A stretch of 51,207 nt of DNA from a virus, in IMG/VR virus record IMGVR_UViG_3300007517_000146, positions 1 through 51,207 of that record; one strand, given 5' to 3'. Below are positions 25,292 to 34,289 of the stretch, piece after piece. Numbering within the stretch: the first letter of the stretch is position 1; each line of letters starts with the position of its first letter. The position numbers and the translations under genes were made by a program. The notes beneath the pieces were generated by a model that did not search any database, was not told where the DNA came from, and saw only the letters and a list, made by a program, of their open reading frames with translations.

Positions 25292-26827
25292 ATGACAGAT
25301 ATAACTAATGACGGTAATAAGGTACAGGTACAATATGATGGGCATATAGCATTAGTGGACGGGGTAAATAATATCCCCTTATTCTTAGCACCATTCACTG
25401 ATGCAGATACCGCAGACTACGATAAGGCCGGCCTTCCCACTACTACGACAGGTGAGCTAGTCTACTTACATACACAATGCCAGACAGGGGTACTTGTTCC
25501 TACTGGTCTATTAACTAAGGTACTCAATAAACCATACACTGATCGTGTAACTATTACACGTAAGACTGAGACTGCCGTTATAGAGCCCACGTGGGTTATG
25601 GGCACACACCTCAGAGACTATCAAGCTAAAGCTGTGAAGACCTCTCTACGTAAGAAGAGGGGCGTTATATCTATACCCACAGGTGGGGGTAAGTCACTCA
25701 TCATTGAAGAGTTATGCAGAGCACTCAGACATGCACTAATACTAGTACCTAGTAAGTTACTACTGTATCAGATGCAGGAACAGTTGAAGGCCTATGATGT
25801 GGGGTTAGTAGGAGATGGGCACTTAGATATAGGTCACCTCATAACTATAGCCATACCCGATACCTTATATAATAAGAGGGCTGATGCCCTAGTTAGGGCG
25901 TGGTTAGGTACTATACCCACATTGATAGTGGATGAATGCCATACTTTCTCATGCCCTACGGGTGCTGTCATATCCTCTCTTATGAGGGGGACACAGTACC
26001 GCATAGGGTTATCCGCCACACCTGTCATGGATAACTTACTCGAAGGATTAATAGGGCCCTTAGCTTATGTAGTGGCAGAGCAAGACCTCATAGCTAGTGG
26101 GTATATACTCGCACCTACTATTGAGGTGGTATATACTCCTCCCCTTGATACACCTATACCGGCACACCTCCATAGGTGGTACATCTCCATGAGGGGTAAT
26201 GGTTTCAACCCCGTACTATACCAGGCCCTATACAGTCACTGCATCTTACATAACAGTAGTAGGAATCAATTGATTGCAGATATGGCTAAGGAGTACGTGG
26301 ATAGTGATAGAGGCCCCCTCATCATCATTGTACAGCGTATAGAAGATACCCCTGGGAAGAAGGATAAACATGGTAATGATGTAGATGGTAAGGTATCGCA
26401 TGCCACTATCTTGGGGCCCCTACTAAAGGCTCGTGGCTTAGAGTATAGGACATTGTCTGGCACCTCTAAGAAGAAGGATAGACAGGAGATAGTATCTGGT
26501 CTAGGGGATGGCTCTATTAAGTTAGTAGTAGCGGGTGCTAATATCCTCAAGGAGGGTGTGAATATGCTACAGGTGACTGGTACCATCATCGCTGGTGCGG
26601 GGCGTGGTGGGGCGGAACAATCAGGCCTCATACAGCAAGCAGGTAGATTATTACGTGTAGCGGATAAGGCACAACCTACCCTATACATTATCAATGATGA
26701 TTGCCACACCCTCTTCAGTAATCAGGCACGTACCCTCATTGATGCTTGCGTGAGGACGTACGGTAAAGATAGTGTACAGAACTATGTACCACAGAAGAAG
26801 ACTGTAGAGTTAGTGCTACAACCTTAA
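25292..26827 (+). CDS. SF2 DNA helicase, UvsW-like (511 aa)
   Basis: The superfamily 2 motifs are ordered: the RDYQAKAV Q-region, Walker A IPTGGGKS (about 128-135), DECH box VDECHTF (about 213), SATP motif III (about 240), and motif VI QQAGRLLR (about 447-454). This matches phage T4 UvsW-type and related branch-migration helicases. ATG 25292 is preferred because the in-frame ATG at 25280 abuts the terminator T-run. The likely role is remodelling recombination and replication forks with the RecA-like protein. Confidence 0.87.
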   Translation: MTDITNDGNKVQVQYDGHIALVDGVNNIPLFLAPFTDADTADYDKAGLPTTTTGELVYLHTQCQTGVLVPTGLLTKVLNKPYTDRVTITRKTETAVIEPTWVMGTHLRDYQAKAVKTSLRKKRGVISIPTGGGKSLIIEELCRALRHALILVPSKLLLYQMQEQLKAYDVGLVGDGHLDIGHLITIAIPDTLYNKRADALVRAWLGTIPTLIVDECHTFSCPTGAVISSLMRGTQYRIGLSATPVMDNLLEGLIGPLAYVVAEQDLIASGYILAPTIEVVYTPPLDTPIPAHLHRWYISMRGNGFNPVLYQALYSHCILHNSSRNQLIADMAKEYVDSDRGPLIIIVQRIEDTPGKKDKHGNDVDGKVSHATILGPLLKARGLEYRTLSGTSKKKDRQEIVSGLGDGSIKLVVAGANILKEGVNMLQVTGTIIAGAGRGGAEQSGLIQQAGRLLRVADKAQPTLYIINDDCHTLFSNQARTLIDACVRTYGKDSVQNYVPQKKTVELVLQP

Positions 26828-26842
26828 TAGGACAGAACAAAC

Positions 26843-27118
26843 ATGATGAAACTATACAGGACGGATGATGGAGATATGTATTTACTGCTTACAACAGGTA
26901 GGGATTGCTATACTATTGAGGAGATGGCAGTGTACCGGCCATTAGAAGACACAGGTGATACTAAGCCCGAGACTACTTGGTACATCGAGCCCCTTGTGGA
27001 CTTCCTAGCTGGTAAGCATATCGTCGCCCTAGGTAAACTATCGGGTGATCAGATAGGTGCATTCAGTACTATACAGAATGAGAACTTATGTTCATTAGAG
27101 AAAGTACCAGTAGATTAG
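26843..27118 (+). CDS. Hypothetical protein (91 aa)
   Basis: The family is not recognised. It is a short acidic protein with a beta-rich start (KLYRTDDGDMYLLLTTGRDC). It lies between the helicase and dNMP kinase genes with 15- and 28-base gaps. A weak AGGA is upstream. The context suggests a co-transcribed accessory protein. Confidence 0.55.
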   Translation: MMKLYRTDDGDMYLLLTTGRDCYTIEEMAVYRPLEDTGDTKPETTWYIEPLVDFLAGKHIVALGKLSGDQIGAFSTIQNENLCSLEKVPVD

Positions 27119-27146
27119 AGATGCCCATTAACATAGAGTACACAAC

Positions 27147-27683
27147 ATGCACATCATAGGACTATCTGGATTACCTAATGCAGGGAAGGATACAGCGGCT
27201 GATTACTTAGTACATACTTACGGGTACATTAAGTTGAGTATGGCGCACCCTATACGTGAACTAGTCTACACCCTGTATATGTTAGATAAGGAGTTGATGA
27301 ATAATCGGTACTACGAGTCCCAACCACTATCAGAGTTAAGTGGGAAGACCATCAAGAAGGTACTTCAGACCATGGGTAGAACGTGCACAGAGATACATGA
27401 TGCTGTATGGGTCAATAGTGTCTTGAGTGACTTAGACCCTGAGCAACCTTACGTTATCTCAGACGTACGCAGACCATGTGAGATAGACACTATCAAAGCT
27501 ATGGGAGGGGTTGGTATTTACATTAATAGTAACCAACCCTTACCTAGCGATGGTCGCGATATGGCGCATGAGAGTGAGACACATCATGAGTACTTGGAGA
27601 ATAGTGCAACCTACTACATAAATAATAGAAGTACTATTCAAGACTACTACAAGAAGATAGATAATGTACTTAGCTGGCTATAA
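27147..27683 (+). CDS. Deoxynucleoside monophosphate kinase (178 aa)
   Basis: It phosphorylates dNMPs to dNDPs for DNA synthesis, like T4 gp1 family enzymes. The N-terminal P-loop is GLPNAGKDT at 8-16. KLSMAHPIRELVYTLY follows, and VISDVRRPCEIDTIKAMGG holds the conserved Arg region (VRRPxE). The length fits the family. No Shine-Dalgarno is seen. Its neighbours are ThyX and dUTPase genes of the same pathway. Confidence 0.85.
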   Translation: MHIIGLSGLPNAGKDTAADYLVHTYGYIKLSMAHPIRELVYTLYMLDKELMNNRYYESQPLSELSGKTIKKVLQTMGRTCTEIHDAVWVNSVLSDLDPEQPYVISDVRRPCEIDTIKAMGGVGIYINSNQPLPSDGRDMAHESETHHEYLENSATYYINNRSTIQDYYKKIDNVLSWL

Positions 27684-27691
27684 GGAGAGGC

Positions 27692-28051
27692 ATGATCACA
27701 CAATTAAATATCAATAGGCACTTAAAGAGTGTAGGCTTAGACCCTACTGCAGCCGTGTGGGGGTCTATGTTAGACCTCACATACCTCATACCAGAGTTCC
27801 TTAGTAGGGGCGGTAGTTATGATTGCATGATGCTAACAGATGAGGACGAATACCCTCACACTATTATGCGTGTGCAGTACAGTGATAACTCATTACTGCT
27901 CAATCGTTTCGACCTCCGAGGTTATGCAGTTATACGCATCACACAAGGACCACCATCCTCACAGGATATAGGGCCTATGGTGCAAGTACATCCTGACCAT
28001 TTAGATGCAGCCCTTTGCTATTTACTACAGGTACCGCACAGTGAACCATAA
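27692..28051 (+). CDS. Hypothetical protein (119 aa)
   Basis: The family is not recognised. It has a mixed alpha/beta sequence (LTYLIPEFLSRGGSYDCMML, YSDNSLLLNRFDLRGYAVI). AGGAG lies four bases from ATG 27692. It overlaps the ThyX start. No catalytic motif is seen. Confidence 0.58.
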   Translation: MITQLNINRHLKSVGLDPTAAVWGSMLDLTYLIPEFLSRGGSYDCMMLTDEDEYPHTIMRVQYSDNSLLLNRFDLRGYAVIRITQGPPSSQDIGPMVQVHPDHLDAALCYLLQVPHSEP

Positions 28052-29639
28052 CCATTACGACCCTGAGCTGGGTATAGCATCCGTCACTACCACTGAGGGA
28101 CAGATTGTATACTCATTGCTATGTAACCCAGGGACACGCACCCCTGCCGTCAATGCCTCTACCTTAGCCGCATATAGTAGGAGTAGTAGATCTATACCTG
28201 AACTCCTAGCGTACCGTAAGGATAAAAGTATATCCGCTGAGGAGGTACTGGATAGAGTTATCAGTGACTATAATCATGACTCTGTGAGAGGGTTAGGCCA
28301 CCTATCAGTGGCTATGGAGGGTATAGATTGTATTACCGCCATGCAGTTCTTCTACAATCATCACCTACAAGATGGACAAGAGAGGAGTACACGGTACCAA
28401 AACTACATTAAAGGGGGGCGGCAATATGCCCCCTACCCTATGAGTGATACTAGTCTTGGACTGTGTCCTACAGCAGTAGGCACTAGCACTACCGACAGTG
28501 CTTGCTACTACGAGATATTAGATTACTGGTTAGATGGGTACGAGTACTTCTACCCTTTAGTGAAAGACTACTTAGCTAATAGGTTTGAGGTTGATAGTAA
28601 ACATACCGCGCTGGTACCGCGTACCTTAGATTGCGTAAGGTACCTCATACCAATGGGCGTGAGTACGTCTGTCGGCGCTATACAGAGTGGGAGGGAGTGG
28701 AGTAAGTGGATAAGTACCTTATCTAATAATATGCAGGCTGACCTATCTAATGCCCTCACCACTTTGATGAAACGTGGTTGGGATGGGTATGTACCAGAGG
28801 GCGATATCTTAATACGCTTGGGGAGTGGGGAGTCCGCTGATGTACTGGGTATGGTTAACGCTGTCTACGGGTGCAGACCATACTCTATAGAGCCCTGGGA
28901 TGTGACATTACCTATAATTGAGAACTTCTATGTCACCACACCTGGTGGGGTTAATTACTTTAATGGGGCCGACCCATTACTAATACACCTACACTTACTA
29001 AAGCACCCATCCCGTAAAGCTGGCCCCCTACGCTGTGGAGATGAGTTACAGGGACTACTGGCTGCCTATAACTGGAAGAATGAGATAGGTCCCCTGGGAT
29101 CTGGTAGTAATGTAGTGGTTCATGGTGTAGCAGATATAGGTACTATTAAAGACCTACAGAGACATAGAACACTACCCTCGTTCATACCATTACTACATAG
29201 TGAGATGAATATCAGTCAAGACTTACAGGGTGAGTCATATACAATACACCCATACTTAATAGGTACACCTATAGGGCAGGAGATGTTAGCGTATATGTCT
29301 GTGGGGTATGAAAAGATAAGACAGTGGATGCAATATTTGAGACTATCATCTGTGGTATACCAGTCCTCTAAAGAGTACCGTGAGCGTGATACGTTAGAGA
29401 GTAGAACCATTAAGAACCTACTTCCACATGGTCATGTCACACCTTACATATTCTATGGCACGCCCTATACCTTCATGGGGTACGTAGCTGACCTCAGATC
29501 TAAACCAGGTGGGCACATGGCATACCGATTACTGGCGCAAGCATGGGCATGTGAGATTAGTTACCAGTGGCCTTCATGGGGTTGTAAGCTACCGCCCATG
29601 CCAACATTCTCACGGGATGAATTCATCGATAGAACTTAA
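28041..29639 (+). CDS. thyX: Double-length flavin-dependent thymidylate synthase (ThyX, 532 aa)
   Basis: It makes dTMP from dUMP using FAD and methylene-tetrahydrofolate. The protein is about twice the usual ThyX length and looks like two fused ThyX units. The N-terminal unit has NHHLQDGQERSTRYQNY: E114, S116, R118 and Y119 match the end of the RHR-x5-E-x-S-x-R-Y signature, but its RHR is NHH. The C-terminal unit has DLQRHRTLPSF with RHR at 374-376 but lacks the E/S part. Double-length ThyX proteins are known in other bacteria and phages. GTG 28041 with an upstream CAGG is preferred; ATG 28005 would overlap the previous gene by 47 bases. Confidence 0.82.
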   Translation: MNHNHYDPELGIASVTTTEGQIVYSLLCNPGTRTPAVNASTLAAYSRSSRSIPELLAYRKDKSISAEEVLDRVISDYNHDSVRGLGHLSVAMEGIDCITAMQFFYNHHLQDGQERSTRYQNYIKGGRQYAPYPMSDTSLGLCPTAVGTSTTDSACYYEILDYWLDGYEYFYPLVKDYLANRFEVDSKHTALVPRTLDCVRYLIPMGVSTSVGAIQSGREWSKWISTLSNNMQADLSNALTTLMKRGWDGYVPEGDILIRLGSGESADVLGMVNAVYGCRPYSIEPWDVTLPIIENFYVTTPGGVNYFNGADPLLIHLHLLKHPSRKAGPLRCGDELQGLLAAYNWKNEIGPLGSGSNVVVHGVADIGTIKDLQRHRTLPSFIPLLHSEMNISQDLQGESYTIHPYLIGTPIGQEMLAYMSVGYEKIRQWMQYLRLSSVVYQSSKEYRERDTLESRTIKNLLPHGHVTPYIFYGTPYTFMGYVADLRSKPGGHMAYRLLAQAWACEISYQWPSWGCKLPPMPTFSRDEFIDRT

Positions 29640-29693
29640 CGTGACTACAAGACACACAGATACATTTAACCCGGTAATTCCTGGCCATCCAGT

Positions 29694-30005
29694 ATGAGCG
29701 TACCCTCACTAGACTCACCATCTGCTAACTTCAATAAGGTGGACTTAGGGAATGGGGTCATCCTAATCTTCAGTTATAGATCACTAATAGCTATAACTGT
29801 ACAGGGTGTGACATTCCTATCCAATGAGTGCGTAGGGTATAGTAATACTACCACCAGACATATATCTACCTTAAGGCGGACTATTACCGTCAGCCAACAA
29901 CTATTCAAGGAGATTACAGAGACATGTTTAATCCGACCCCATCCCCAGACCAGCAACTGGCTATTACAGCTATCAAACAAGGGGAGCATAGGTACAATCA
30001 TTTAG
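29694..30005 (+). CDS. Small conserved-phage-type protein (103 aa)
   Basis: The segment LGNGVILIFSYRSLIAITVQ with GYSNTTTRHISTLRR resembles small phage proteins with a 'Y...IA' strand followed by an S-x-T-T-x-x-H motif. Their function is unknown to me. It overlaps the start of the Dda-like helicase by 82 bases in another frame. A shorter in-phage product is possible, but the open frame ends only at 30005. Confidence 0.5.
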   Translation: MSVPSLDSPSANFNKVDLGNGVILIFSYRSLIAITVQGVTFLSNECVGYSNTTTRHISTLRRTITVSQQLFKEITETCLIRPHPQTSNWLLQLSNKGSIGTII

Positions 30006-31135
30006 AAGGGGGCCCTGGGTGTGGTAAGTCTTTTGTAGTGAAGACATTACATGATATGGGGTATCCATTAATTAAGACATCCACTACTGGTATCTCTGCC
30101 ATCAATATAGGGGGCACTACCATCAACTCCTTACTAGGGTACTTCGATAGTGCAGACATGCGTAAGAAGCATGACAGTGGTCGCATATATGAAGCCCTGC
30201 GTACACATGTGGGGAAGACTATAGGGGTAGATGAGACGAGTATGTTATCTGCTGCACAGCTACAGATCATGATGTTAAATAATGAGCGTCTGTATGAGAG
30301 TACTGGCGCATGTGTGAACTTCCTATTGATAGGTGACTTTGGACAACTACCACCAGTGAAGGAAGAGCCTGCCTTTGAGAGCCCTTTATGGAAGTATGTA
30401 CATACCTATAGCCTAACTCATGTACACCGCACCACTGATAAGGAGTTCATTAATGCCTTACGCCACTTACGTGTGGGGGATGCACGCACCGCTGTGCACT
30501 ACTTCAATGACCTAGGCTTCCATAGTGATATTGATATGTCCTTTGAGGGCACTACCCTATACTCTTTGAACTATGGGGCGCAAGTACATAATGAGTACTC
30601 CCTCAGTCAGTTACAGGGGGAGTCTATGTATTACTACCCTATAAAGGAGGGTGACCCATTACCTGAGTGGAAGAATATACCAGACCCATTAGAGTTGAAG
30701 GTAGGGGCATTAGTCATCTTACGTAGTAACCAGTGGGATATGGGCTATGCCAATGGTGATCAAGGTTATGTCGTCAGTATGGGTAGTAATGTAGTGACTG
30801 TAGACTTATTGAGAGGGGGGCGAGTGGATGTGGCTATGACTGCCATTAGTCACAAGACATCCACTAAGAGGGGTCGTATTACCTTCATGCCCATCATCCT
30901 CGCGTACGCCCTCACCACGCACAAGGCACAAAGCCTATCCATAGACCACTTACAGGTGGTATTAGATGACCCTAATGCCGATGGTAATCTACGCTTCATG
31001 GGCAGGTGTCATGGCATGGCATTCATGGCCATCAGTCGCGCTACTACACCCAACAACTTACGTATAGTAGGTGACAGGCACTCATTCATACAGGCCTGTT
31101 ACTGTGATAAGAAGTACCTCCCATATATCCAATGA
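29924..31135 (+). CDS. SF1 helicase, Dda/Pif1/RecD-like (403 aa)
   Basis: It is a 5'-3' DNA helicase by family. Walker A is GGPGCGKS at about 29-36, motif Ia is KTSTTGISA, Walker B is GVDETSM, motif III is LLIGDFGQLPPV, and the late UvrD_C-like motifs are ALTTHKAQSLSID and ISRATTPNNLRIVG. The length fits T4 Dda (439 aa). AAGGAG lies 11 bases before the ATG. It is the last gene of the rightward replication block and probably assists origin melting or fork progress. Confidence 0.9.
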   Translation: MFNPTPSPDQQLAITAIKQGEHRYNHLEGGPGCGKSFVVKTLHDMGYPLIKTSTTGISAINIGGTTINSLLGYFDSADMRKKHDSGRIYEALRTHVGKTIGVDETSMLSAAQLQIMMLNNERLYESTGACVNFLLIGDFGQLPPVKEEPAFESPLWKYVHTYSLTHVHRTTDKEFINALRHLRVGDARTAVHYFNDLGFHSDIDMSFEGTTLYSLNYGAQVHNEYSLSQLQGESMYYYPIKEGDPLPEWKNIPDPLELKVGALVILRSNQWDMGYANGDQGYVVSMGSNVVTVDLLRGGRVDVAMTAISHKTSTKRGRITFMPIILAYALTTHKAQSLSIDHLQVVLDDPNADGNLRFMGRCHGMAFMAISRATTPNNLRIVGDRHSFIQACYCDKKYLPYIQ

Positions 31136-31140
31136 CGTAA

Positions 31141-31188
31141 GTGCCGTAGGCCACGACTGCCAAAGAGGGTGAGCGACCCTTGGGGAGG
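31141..31188. repeat. Dispersed hairpin element B, copy 2
   Basis: GTGCCGTAGGCCACGAC, then an extra ~17-nt spacer, then GACCCTTGGGGAG. It sits five bases after the Dda-like helicase stop, between convergent genes. It is related to 7897-7923 and 38909-38940. It can form two small stems (GTG-CC/GG-CAC and CCC-TT-GGG). It may aid 3'-end formation or be mobile. Confidence 0.7.
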
Positions 31189-31190
31189 TA

Positions 31191-31754
31191 TTATTTAGAA
31201 GGAGCACCCCCCCCAGTAGGGGGCATTAATGGCCTATCTGTAGAGGGTGGGTTCTTAAATATAGTCTTCTGATGGTTCCAGTAATTATAGAACTCACTGC
31301 CTATGAATCCTGTAATACTTGTGATTAGTAATAGGATGATAGCCTGTATGACATTGAGCTTCCATCCATAGTTGGCTAGCTCCTTAGCATTCAATGCGTC
31401 CTTCCTATTACTTTCATTGAGTTGTATATCGTCTATCACTAAACCCAACTCAAAGGATGCCTTATTAGCACTCTGTATGTGTTCGTAGAGGGTAGTATCT
31501 ATATCCTTGCTGTTACTTCTAACATCTGCTACAGTATCCTTTAACTGTTGTACACTGACCTCAATGGATGTTATACGTGTCATAATGGCGGGCTGCCCAT
31601 TACCTTCATATATGATGCGCGATAGTTTACGTGTCTCATCTATTAGTAGGGAGAGGCGGTTATCTATACTAGATATGGCTATGGAGTTATTCACCACCTC
31701 TGATAGGAAGGGTTTCAGAGCTACTAAAGCATCTTTTAAGTTGGTATTATCCAT
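31191..31754 (-). CDS. Coiled-coil membrane protein of the signalling cassette (187 aa)
   Basis: Residues about 20-130 are helical and coiled-coil-like (LSLLIDETRKLSRIIYEG, SIEVSVQQLKDTVADVRS). One strong transmembrane helix lies at about 134-152 (NVIQAIILLLITSITGF). A short Pro-rich tail ends the protein. The start overlaps the response regulator gene by eight bases, so it is the last gene of the histidine kinase operon. It could link the signalling proteins to the membrane. The function is otherwise unknown; a holin-like role is not supported by the single late TM helix. Confidence 0.6.
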   Translation of the reverse strand: MDNTNLKDALVALKPFLSEVVNNSIAISSIDNRLSLLIDETRKLSRIIYEGNGQPAIMTRITSIEVSVQQLKDTVADVRSNSKDIDTTLYEHIQSANKASFELGLVIDDIQLNESNRKDALNAKELANYGWKLNVIQAIILLLITSITGFIGSEFYNYWNHQKTIFKNPPSTDRPLMPPTGGGAPSK

Positions 31755-32274
31755 TTAACCCACTCCCCGCCTGTGCATTATCTATTATATTATCGAATAC
31801 TCTTTGGGAGTCAGTGACGACCTTCATAGATATACCAGACTTAGGTAAGCCTACAGATATTAGTGAGCGTATATATGACCCCCTGACAGATGCGTTATTC
31901 AATGTAATCCATAACTGCTCACTGTCAGGCTCTAACCTACCTTTATAGAAGTACCCCTGCGCTCCCATGCGTAAGGCTTCCAACTCTATATCCCTATCCG
32001 CAATGGCAGTGAATACCACTACTGTAGGGTATTCACCAGGGTGATTGGCCATTACACTAATCAAGGGCGCTAGTATTGATGTGGGGTTAGAGTCTGGCAG
32101 TAGTAAGTCTAGTAGTATTACATCATATTTATGGGCCTCTAATAGCTTCATTCCTCCTGTCAGTGTACTAGCTACATTTAATGTGTAGTGGTCTTGTCTA
32201 TGTAGTAAGGCTTCTTGTACCAACATCACATCACTCTTACTATCCTCAATCAACAATATACTTAAATTACTCAT
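31747..32274 (-). CDS. Response regulator receiver protein (175 aa)
   Basis: The REC domain has an acidic pair E10-D11, phospho-acceptor D56 (VILLDLLLPD), T89 (VVFTA) and K111 (GYFYKG). No DNA-binding output domain follows; the ~50-residue C-terminal extension is of unknown function. It is encoded between a second REC protein and a membrane protein. It is probably phosphorylated by the histidine kinase of the same operon and acts through protein contacts. Confidence 0.88.
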   Translation of the reverse strand: MSNLSILLIEDSKSDVMLVQEALLHRQDHYTLNVASTLTGGMKLLEAHKYDVILLDLLLPDSNPTSILAPLISVMANHPGEYPTVVVFTAIADRDIELEALRMGAQGYFYKGRLEPDSEQLWITLNNASVRGSYIRSLISVGLPKSGISMKVVTDSQRVFDNIIDNAQAGSGLNG

Positions 32275-32287
32275 CGGAACCCTCTAC

Positions 32288-32689
32288 CTACGCTATCTTA
32301 TTGATATCTAACCACCACTTAAATGTGGAGCACATGGTCTCAAACAATTGATCTACATCATATGGCTTAACAATGTAAGCATTAGCACCTACTTTATAGC
32401 ACCTATCTATATCACTGGGGTTAGAGGAGGTAGAGAATACTACTATAGGTACCTGGGACTCTGTCTTCTTTATGAGGGTTATTACTTCACACCCCCCTAC
32501 GCCAGTTAAGTTTAAGTCTAGTAACACTAGTCTCAAGGGCGTGTCACTATGTTGTAGTGCTAACCTAGCCCCTGCCCAATCAGTAACTATCTGCACCCCT
32601 ATATCTACCCCACAATCCTTTATAGCTTCCTCGAATAGGTGTGCATCAGTTAAGCTATCTTCTATGATTAATATCCTTTTAGTGTTCAT
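32288..32689 (-). CDS. Single-domain response regulator, Rcp1-like (133 aa)
   Basis: This is a stand-alone REC domain with E10-D11, D58 (LVLLDLNLTG), S86-T87 (VVFSTSS) and K108 (AYIVKPYD). The segments FSTSSNPSDIDRCYKVGANA and the C-terminal FKWWL resemble the Rcp1 group that partners cyanobacterial phytochrome kinases. The start overlaps the histidine kinase stop by 11 bases, so the two are coupled and are probably a cognate pair. Confidence 0.87.
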   Translation of the reverse strand: MNTKRILIIEDSLTDAHLFEEAIKDCGVDIGVQIVTDWAGARLALQHSDTPLRLVLLDLNLTGVGGCEVITLIKKTESQVPIVVFSTSSNPSDIDRCYKVGANAYIVKPYDVDQLFETMCSTFKWWLDINKIA

Positions 32690-34163
32690 GTCGTTTGATA
32701 CTCACGTGTACAGTAGCACCACCACCAGGTGTAGCAGTGACCCACGCACTACCTTGATGTATGTGAGCTACCTTCTCTACTATCGCTAAGCCCATACCAG
32801 TCCCCTCGAACTTACTCTGTGCCCTCTTAAATGGTCTGAATATGGCTAGCTCCATACCCTCCGGTACACCCACACCATGATCTGCTACAGAGATAACCCA
32901 ATGTGTGTCTGTTACAGTATGCGTTATCTCTATAGGCGCCCCCTCACCAAACTTAATGGCATTAGATAGTACGTTCTGTAGGCATGCTATTAACTGCACC
33001 TCATCACCCCACACTTCTGGGAATCCATTGGGGTCGTACATTATAGTGGGGCATACATCAAACACTAACTTACCGGATAGATTCCTTAGTGCCTTCATTA
33101 ATACATCTGATAGGGGTGCCCACTTCATAGACTTAGTCTTAGACCCCAAGCGTGAGTACTCTAATAGGTCAGTTAGTAATTCACCCATCCTCTTAGACGC
33201 ATCTATTGCTGTATCCACGTAATGTAATGCTGCTAATGATACCTCACTCCCATGTCTCTTCTTCAACAATCCTAAGAAGGATGTGATAGTGCGTAATGGT
33301 TCTTGCAGGTCATGACTAGCTATGCGCGTGAAATCTTCTAACCTCTTAGTGATGACTGCTAACTCTGTTATATCTATTAATGTGGATACAACCATAGGCT
33401 CTAAAACATTATCACCAGGTACGAATAATCTATGCACAGTAAAGTATCTATCCTTACCTTTACTGGATAAGGATATCACTGTCTCCCCAGTCGCTAGTAC
33501 ACTGCCCTCCTCTTCTATAGAGGTTGCGGGGAAGTAATCACCCCACTCTACCTTACCCACCATATCCTTGGGGCTAGTATACCCAGCAGCCTCAGATAGT
33601 GCCTTATTCACTAATATAAACTTACCTGTATCATCTTTTATTCCTAGGTATACGGGCGTACTATCGATGACCTTCTGCAGTAACATCTTACTCTTCTTTA
33701 TCTTAGAGTGTAATGATATATTCTCTACAAGAGCTTCCTTCAAGAGGCTCCCACTTATGTGTAGGGCGGTAGTCTGTAGTAATGACTTATCATCGGGGCT
33801 CCACTTGCGCGGGCTATTGATGTTATGTACCCCTACCACGCCCCACACAATCCCCAATACCTTTATTGTGGAGTATAGGTATGACCGTACGCACAGACTA
33901 TCCACGAGTGCCCTATGAGTAGTGGAAGTGATGGTATCCTTATCCTCTAATGACCAGTACTCTTCGTCTAATAGCGAATCCATTACAGTACACTGCTGCC
34001 AATTTATAGTAGGGGGGGTACTACCTGGTATAGGAGCACCCGATGATGCTATAAATGTACCACCAGTATAATCCTCAGTGAATTGGAATACCACCGCCCT
34101 ATCCGCACCTATAGTCGTAACTAAGTTAGATAAGGCCCATTCATAATTATTACCTTCTTGCAT
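32679..34163 (-). CDS. GAF-PAS sensor histidine kinase (494 aa)
   Basis: Domains in order are GAF (about 1-145), PAS (about 155-275; DSTPVYLGIKDDTGKFILVN), HisKA with the phospho-His near residue 284 (RIASHDLQEPLRT), and HATPase_c with N-box LSNAIKFGEG, G1 VADHGVGVPEG and G2 GTGMGLAIVEK. There is no transmembrane helix, so it is cytosolic. The SHDLQEPLR signature is typical of phytochrome-like kinases, but no conserved chromophore Cys context is obvious. ATG 34163 has GAGAGG five bases upstream and is preferred over GTG 34178. A full kinase in a phage is unusual. Confidence 0.9.
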   Translation of the reverse strand: MQEGNNYEWALSNLVTTIGADRAVVFQFTEDYTGGTFIASSGAPIPGSTPPTINWQQCTVMDSLLDEEYWSLEDKDTITSTTHRALVDSLCVRSYLYSTIKVLGIVWGVVGVHNINSPRKWSPDDKSLLQTTALHISGSLLKEALVENISLHSKIKKSKMLLQKVIDSTPVYLGIKDDTGKFILVNKALSEAAGYTSPKDMVGKVEWGDYFPATSIEEEGSVLATGETVISLSSKGKDRYFTVHRLFVPGDNVLEPMVVSTLIDITELAVITKRLEDFTRIASHDLQEPLRTITSFLGLLKKRHGSEVSLAALHYVDTAIDASKRMGELLTDLLEYSRLGSKTKSMKWAPLSDVLMKALRNLSGKLVFDVCPTIMYDPNGFPEVWGDEVQLIACLQNVLSNAIKFGEGAPIEITHTVTDTHWVISVADHGVGVPEGMELAIFRPFKRAQSKFEGTGMGLAIVEKVAHIHQGSAWVTATPGGGATVHVSIKRHEH

Positions 34164-34289
34164 ATACACCTCTCGCACTATGATTACATTATGGCAGTGA
34201 TTCTAGTACATCGGATATGTCCAGCATCTATGATGCAGTATGACCGTTAATTATAGAGATTTAGTACGCCGCCCCCTACAATAAATACC
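34164..34289. promoter_or_regulatory. Divergent region between kinase and primase
   Basis: This spacer separates the leftward signalling operon from the rightward primase operon, so promoters for both are expected here. It contains the 24-nt palindromic repeat at 34217-34240. TATAGA at about 34252 is a possible rightward -10. No clear -35 was found. The primase lacks a Shine-Dalgarno. Confidence 0.3.
34217..34240. repeat. 24-nt palindromic repeat, copy 2
   Basis: This matches 9690-9713 except for the inverted central triplet (GCATC-TAT-GATGC here). It lies in the kinase-primase divergent spacer. Its location in gene-free DNA at both sites suggests a regulatory site or small mobile hairpin. 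Confidence 0.7.

Noticed and set aside
31191-31754. Holin
   Set aside because: It has only one late transmembrane helix and a long coiled coil, and it belongs to the signalling operon.
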